From: Opisthocomus hoazin
Taxonomy: Eukaryota > Chordata > Aves > Opisthocomiformes > Opisthocomidae
Length of the DNA: 64,000 nt
NCBI RefSeq assembly: GCF_030867145.1
Contig: NC_134414.1
Location: 77,304,504-77,368,503 of the forward strand
Reading direction: 5' to 3'
Part shown: one piece after another, positions 59,701 through 64,000 of the stretch
Position numbering within the stretch: the first letter of the stretch is position 1
Layout: each line of letters starts with the position of its first letter
The notes under the pieces: generated by a model
What the model saw: the letters and a program-made list of their open reading frames with translations, nothing else
Database searches by the model: none
What the model was told of the DNA's origin: nothing
Translations under genes and position numbers: made by a program

Positions 59701-62700
59701 CCAGACTGGACAAAGCCGTGAGCAACCTGACCTCGGAGCTGGCCCTTCTTTGAGCAGAAGTTTAGACTAGAGACCTGGAGTCCGTTCCAGTGTGAATTGT
59801 CTTAGGACTGCATTTTATTAAGACCTGATGCTCCAAAACCAGGTCTAATTGTACTGTTCTGGCAAGTCCTATTTAATGTGGCTTATGTTACTTGCATGTG
59901 CAATTGTTTGCTAACATATGGTGCTAAAATAGAAAATAAAAACATTAATAAAATAAATATAAATCTTAAATATGTTTATAGTCTTGGTAGAACTTGATTT
60001 TTAAATAGATTAACATTGATTTCTGTAGTGTATTTTTGTTCCAGATCTGGTGGTTACAAATTCTGCTTCATTTTCTTTTCCCCTTCAGCCTTTTAAATCC
60101 TACCAAGCTTATAAGTGTATTTCCAAGGATTATATGAAGAATACTCTGTAGGCTTAAATAGTTCTGAGTACTCTGAGCTGTAAATTAGCTTTAATCATGT
60201 TTGACATGATGTGTGATGAATATTGGGAACAGTCCTGTTTTAGGTACATCATCTCATTTCTTCAGTTCATTTGATACCTTTTCAGGGGTATACATCGATA
60301 TGATATTTATGGCACTAGTATTAAAAAAGTTACTGCATACCAGAGGCTCACTGCCTTGTTCTTTAGCAGTCTGACCATTGATTATAGCAACACAGAAATC
60401 AATACTGAAAGAATCAGTGAATGAGGAGAGGGATGAGTTGAGAATTTTTTACCTTAAAAGAGCTGTTTCAAGTAATTTAGAAAGGACAGTTCTTTAAATG
60501 TTAAGTGTAAGCATTTTAATGATGAGACGCAGCTTTCTTTGAACTGGAGATGTCAAAGTAGCTTTGCTGGAATCTCTTCAAGTTTCTGGACCTGTTCTTT
60601 GTTCTAGGTCCAGACCTAAAGGCCTCATGGTGGTAACTTCATCATATAGTGCTTTATGCAAATGTTTTAGAGCAATTTCTCTTGCCAGTTATCAGCATAG
60701 TGATATAACTTAGTAGAGGCATAAATCCATCATTGGTAATGTTGTATGCTGAACTGTAATTTCTCCCTTTGTACACTCATAATAATGTTTTCTGTTACGT
60801 TATTTTGCACTGAAAACTTTTAATGTTGATCCATGCCAAACATTTTTGCCCTTGGCCATAATTACCAACTTACACTTTACATTAATAAATGAAAATATTC
60901 CCAGAGATCTGAAAGACAGGAAATTGATTGTCCTTCAGAGGAAGTGAAAATCACATTTCGGCCCTTTGCCAACTACCTTCAGTAGACTTGGAGTCAGGCC
61001 CTGAGTAAATGAGATGCTTGGACATTTCTCCTTCAGTAAAAGATCTGTGCAAACAACAGAGTAGAATTTGAATTAATAGGACAAATTCTATGTATAAATC
61101 ATCTTTTTTTGGCTTTGAATGTTTAATTATATTTATAGTTAGATAGTGAACGGTTAGAACAGATGTCCGAAGTGGCACTAATGAAAGATACCATTGATTC
61201 TCTGGAAACTGAGATGAAAAGATTGGCAAGAAGAGCACTGGACTCTGAAACTGAGCTCAGCCGACAGGAAGCTGAGTATGTTTCACTTAGGTAAGTAAAA
61301 GTATATAACTGCGTTAGTTTGATGAGTAGCATCAGCCTATGTCCGTTGGTTTTCATAACTGTTACATAGCTCAAAGGGAGAGGAATTTACGATAGTTTTT
61401 CTTATGAGCCACCCTTCTTTGCTTATTTATATGTAAATGTTCGTGGCTTCTTGATATTATGTTGTGCTGAAAACCGTCTTCAGTGAAAAAGTAAAATTCA
61501 CTCTGACTTGTAGTTAGGAGCTTTCCATTAGAAGCTGCAGGGATTGATGTTTTTTGGTAAATAGCATATTAATTTTAAAAAAATTAATTTCTTACTGTTG
61601 TTTTTATAGAAGCAAGCAAACTTGCATAAACTAATGAGTGTCACATGTAGTTAGTTTGAAACATCCTTTTTGTAATCTTGGAGCTTTTCATGAGAGGAGA
61701 TAAAACTGGAGCCTTGCATAGGGTTTATGGCCCGCTGCTCAGCTAACCGGTTCCTAGCCGTGTTCAGAAGCATGTAGTGGAACCAGACTCAGTCGAAGCC
61801 TTTAGGGAAGAAAGCATAGGGCAGTGAGTGCAAAATAAAAAAGGATAACTTACTGACTGGAGGGAAAGATCAAATAAGTGTGAAGTTCATGCAGCAAGAT
61901 AAGAAGGACTAGGTCACAGACTGAACTAGGCTACAGAGTGAACAGACTGCAAGAGAAGATACTGTGACTTTTTCCTTTTGTGTTTCCCTAAATATAGTTC
62001 AGTTAGGCAAACACTCTCCTAAACCTATGTGTCTTTACAAGTGACTGGTGTAGTCAACACATGGGTGTTGCAGGGGTTTTTTGTTGGATGCTGATTGTCA
62101 GGAATGCTGGGTGCTAGCCTGCAATACTGTGCTGGCCCACAATGCCTTTCTAAGGATGCTCTGGTTCCTAAAATAACATGAACTCCTTTGCAAATCCAGT
62201 CCTGAGTTATTACTGTTTTATAATAAGTTGTCAGAATTACGAACACTGTGAAAATTGAGTTGTTGAAGATTAGTTGCTGCTACTAAAATATCTTTTTCTT
62301 TTCCCCTCAAACCAGACTGATAGTTCTCTTCAGTTTCTTCAACAGTTTGAGAATCATTAGTATTACTACTTGATTTGAACGTATGACCTGGGTATAACTT
62401 GAAATAGGTCAAGCATTCCACTGTATGTCCCAAGTGATGATTTTTATTTTAATAATTTCTGAGAAGTTTTTACCACTTTACCTGTTGTAAAGAATGCTTC
62501 TTAGTTTTCTGGGATTCTTTACAGGAGTATTCAGACTTTACTATCTAGAGGTTAAGGTTAACATTAATAAAATATCCCAAAAAGGCTAAAATATACAGAA
62601 GAATCTTGCTTTTTCTTAACTTTTGCAGTTTTAGTGACATTTCAAAAGGGGAAAAAAACCCATATAAACTTCTGAATTCTCCTGTTTAATGCTTCTGCTT

Positions 62701-62822
62701 TTCCAGTTTATTGAATGAAAAGACAGAACAGAGCCTTTCAGAGACTCAGCGAAGCCTTGTTAAGAAAAAATATGAAATGCAACTTACCCAAGAGAAAATT
62801 ACGCTTTTGAATGAAAAAATTG
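56724..62822 (+). CDS. TSGA10: Testis-specific gene 10 protein, 5' half of the conserved coding region (continues past the window)
   Basis: Coiled-coil protein of sperm tail and centrosome in mammals. Exons: 56724-56879, 57227-57400, 57568-57645, 61139-61290, 62707-62822, with matching phases. The translation follows human TSGA10 closely: [87 protein letters not shown], and [21 protein letters not shown]. The last exon seen ends in phase 1 at a GTGAGT donor, and the rest of the gene (more than half) lies beyond position 64000. In mammals the start codon is in the exon equivalent to 56724-56879, but here that exon begins GARSDPKVL with no ATG at the same place. Translation must therefore start upstream or at a later methionine. 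Confidence 0.93.
57705..59800 (+). mobile_element. Old CR1 LINE in a TSGA10 intron, split by a younger CR1
   Basis: Left part 57705-58080: CR1 RT blocks in decayed form (a [13 protein letters not shown]-like stretch near 57790, [26 protein letters not shown] near 57985-58060). Right part 59034-59800: the C-terminal and 3' regions. Diverged and with many breaks. The younger minus-strand CR1 sits immediately after the block C motif. Confidence 0.82.
58081..59033 (-). mobile_element. Young CR1 LINE nested in the older one
   Basis: Minus strand, open for about 287 codons from [25 protein letters not shown] (intact FADD) to the stop at 58172, followed by the 3' UTR and an AGAATCATAGAATCATAG-type tail at 58081. 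This is the best-preserved CR1 frame in the window and probably the youngest copy. It is 5'-truncated before RT block A, so it cannot move by itself. Confidence 0.95.
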
Positions 62823-64000
62823 GTGAGTGACAGATACAGTTTTTGTAATAAAATTCAATATGCTATTTGTTATAGTACTGCTTGTTTCTTTATTTTTCCT
62901 TATGGATTGAAAGTAAAAGTGTTGAATGCAAATAAATATACTATTGACAGATTTAACATTTCAAGTGCAAAACATCTGTTTTCTTTTGTTATTGTGAGGT
63001 TTTTGCATTTTAAAATGTGATAAAGCTCTTGCAAGTGAGTTTCAGTGACAGTACATACTGTCAGCTGAACAATGTTTGGTGGTACCAATGTGCAGTGTCT
63101 CAGCATATCAGCTATATTTACGATCCGCTGAGGTGGCAGTGGCACCTCTCAGCATCATAAGATGATGACGATGGAATCAGGAAAACATCCTTTATAGTAT
63201 ATATCCTATATTATATGTTGCACCTTTTTTGTATTGTGGGAGTAAAGGAGGTAGGTAAAGAAATTATTTATTATTCCTGCAGTGCCAAGGAATGTGTTCT
63301 GACTTACAAAATTACAACTGTAGTGTGTTAGAAGTCTTTTATTATTTTCTACAGATGCAGTTGACGTAATCTGTTGTCAAATGCAGTGCTCCATTTGTGA
63401 AGGGAAAATTAAGCTAACCTGCAGCTAATGACATCTACTGTTAGCACTGCTTTATGCTATTAAAATACATTGTTTTCTGTCACTTACAAATTTCAAACTC
63501 TGGTTATTTGGATTTAAACATTTTATTCAAGATGAACATTTCATTTGAATAAATAAACATTTCATTCAAAGTGAGCTTCACTTTTTTTAATGCTTTGGCT
63601 AAAGTGTTTAAGCCACTCCTGAGAAGCCACTCCTGAGAAGCCTCGAAAAAATATTATTTGTCCACGTTAACATCCACATATTTTATTTTAAAAGTCCTAT
63701 ACTGCTGGTACAGTACAGTAGAGACTTAATGTTTGATAGGCATGTCAATCTATGTGTTACTGCATGCTTTTGATTGTTCCCAGGAAATGTGTCCAAATTA
63801 ACCATATTTTAAGCCTCAAAAAAAAAAATCAATTCATTAAAGCTGAATGGAGACTTTTCAGAATTTGAGAGGAACTACAGCGTAGGTGTGGGCAGAGAAT
63901 GTACTGAGAAGAAAGTTGAGAGGTTTTAACTTGCAGGATCAATAAAGAGAGGATCCTGAGATTACAGTTTCGATGAGGCAGCATAATCATTGTAAAATAG
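62823..64000 (+). other. TSGA10 intron running off the window
   Basis: AT-rich sequence after the GTGAGT donor at 62823. No further TSGA10 exon or named repeat was recognised before the edge. Confidence 0.6.

Noticed and set aside
1-64000. tRNA, rRNA, microRNA clusters, CRISPR arrays, operons
   Set aside because: No cloverleaf box motifs, regular spacer arrays or prokaryotic gene spacing were seen; the content is vertebrate nuclear DNA.

Overview
This window is nuclear DNA from a bird. The evidence is the dense load of CR1 LINE fragments, whose 3' ends carry ATTCTRTGATTCTRTGA-type tails, together with avian-type solo LTRs and two goose-type (g-type) lysozyme genes in conserved vertebrate synteny. 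Genes are split by introns and have AG/GT splice sites, CpG-island promoters and AATAAA/ATTAAA signals. I find no operon, CRISPR array, prophage, tRNA or rRNA.

Layout. 1-3174: fossil retrovirus 3' part plus its LTR. 3.2-5.0 kb: CR1. 8.2-11.4 kb: secreted g-type lysozyme (+), with a CR1 and a TATCC satellite in its last intron. 11.4-21 kb: nested repeats (five CR1 blocks, a solo LTR with clear target-site duplications, two segments with inverted copies at 36-41 kb). 21.0-24.85 kb: MITD1 (-), seven coding exons. 24.85-25.06 kb: short bidirectional CpG-island promoter. 25.06-27.7 kb: MRPL30 (+). 31.5-34.7 kb: second g-type lysozyme (-), apparently lacking a signal peptide. 36.7-41.7 kb: inverted partners of the earlier repeats, a CR1 and another LTR. 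43.15-45.1 kb: LIPT1 (-), single coding exon with a CpG-island promoter. 51-64 kb: TSGA10 (+), incomplete at the right edge, preceded by coiled-coil exons that resemble CEP135 and lie upstream of the mammalian start codon.

The genes share a neighbourhood rather than a pathway. MITD1 acts in ESCRT-III abscission, MRPL30 in the mitochondrial large ribosomal subunit, LIPT1 in lipoyl transfer to mitochondrial enzymes, TSGA10 in sperm/centrosome structure, and the lysozymes in peptidoglycan cleavage. The same set lies together on human 2q11, but here the MITD1-MRPL30-LYG block is inverted relative to TSGA10/LIPT1, and inverted repeats flank it.

I see no wholly new biological system. The most interesting points are the inverted block with flanking inverted repeats, the CEP135-like TSGA10 exons (one with a two-base frame disruption), the contrasting pair of g-type lysozymes, and a GC-AG intron in MITD1. 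Exon borders were placed by eye from splice signals, reading phase and remembered family sequences. Repeat borders are good to a few tens of bases unless target duplications are given.
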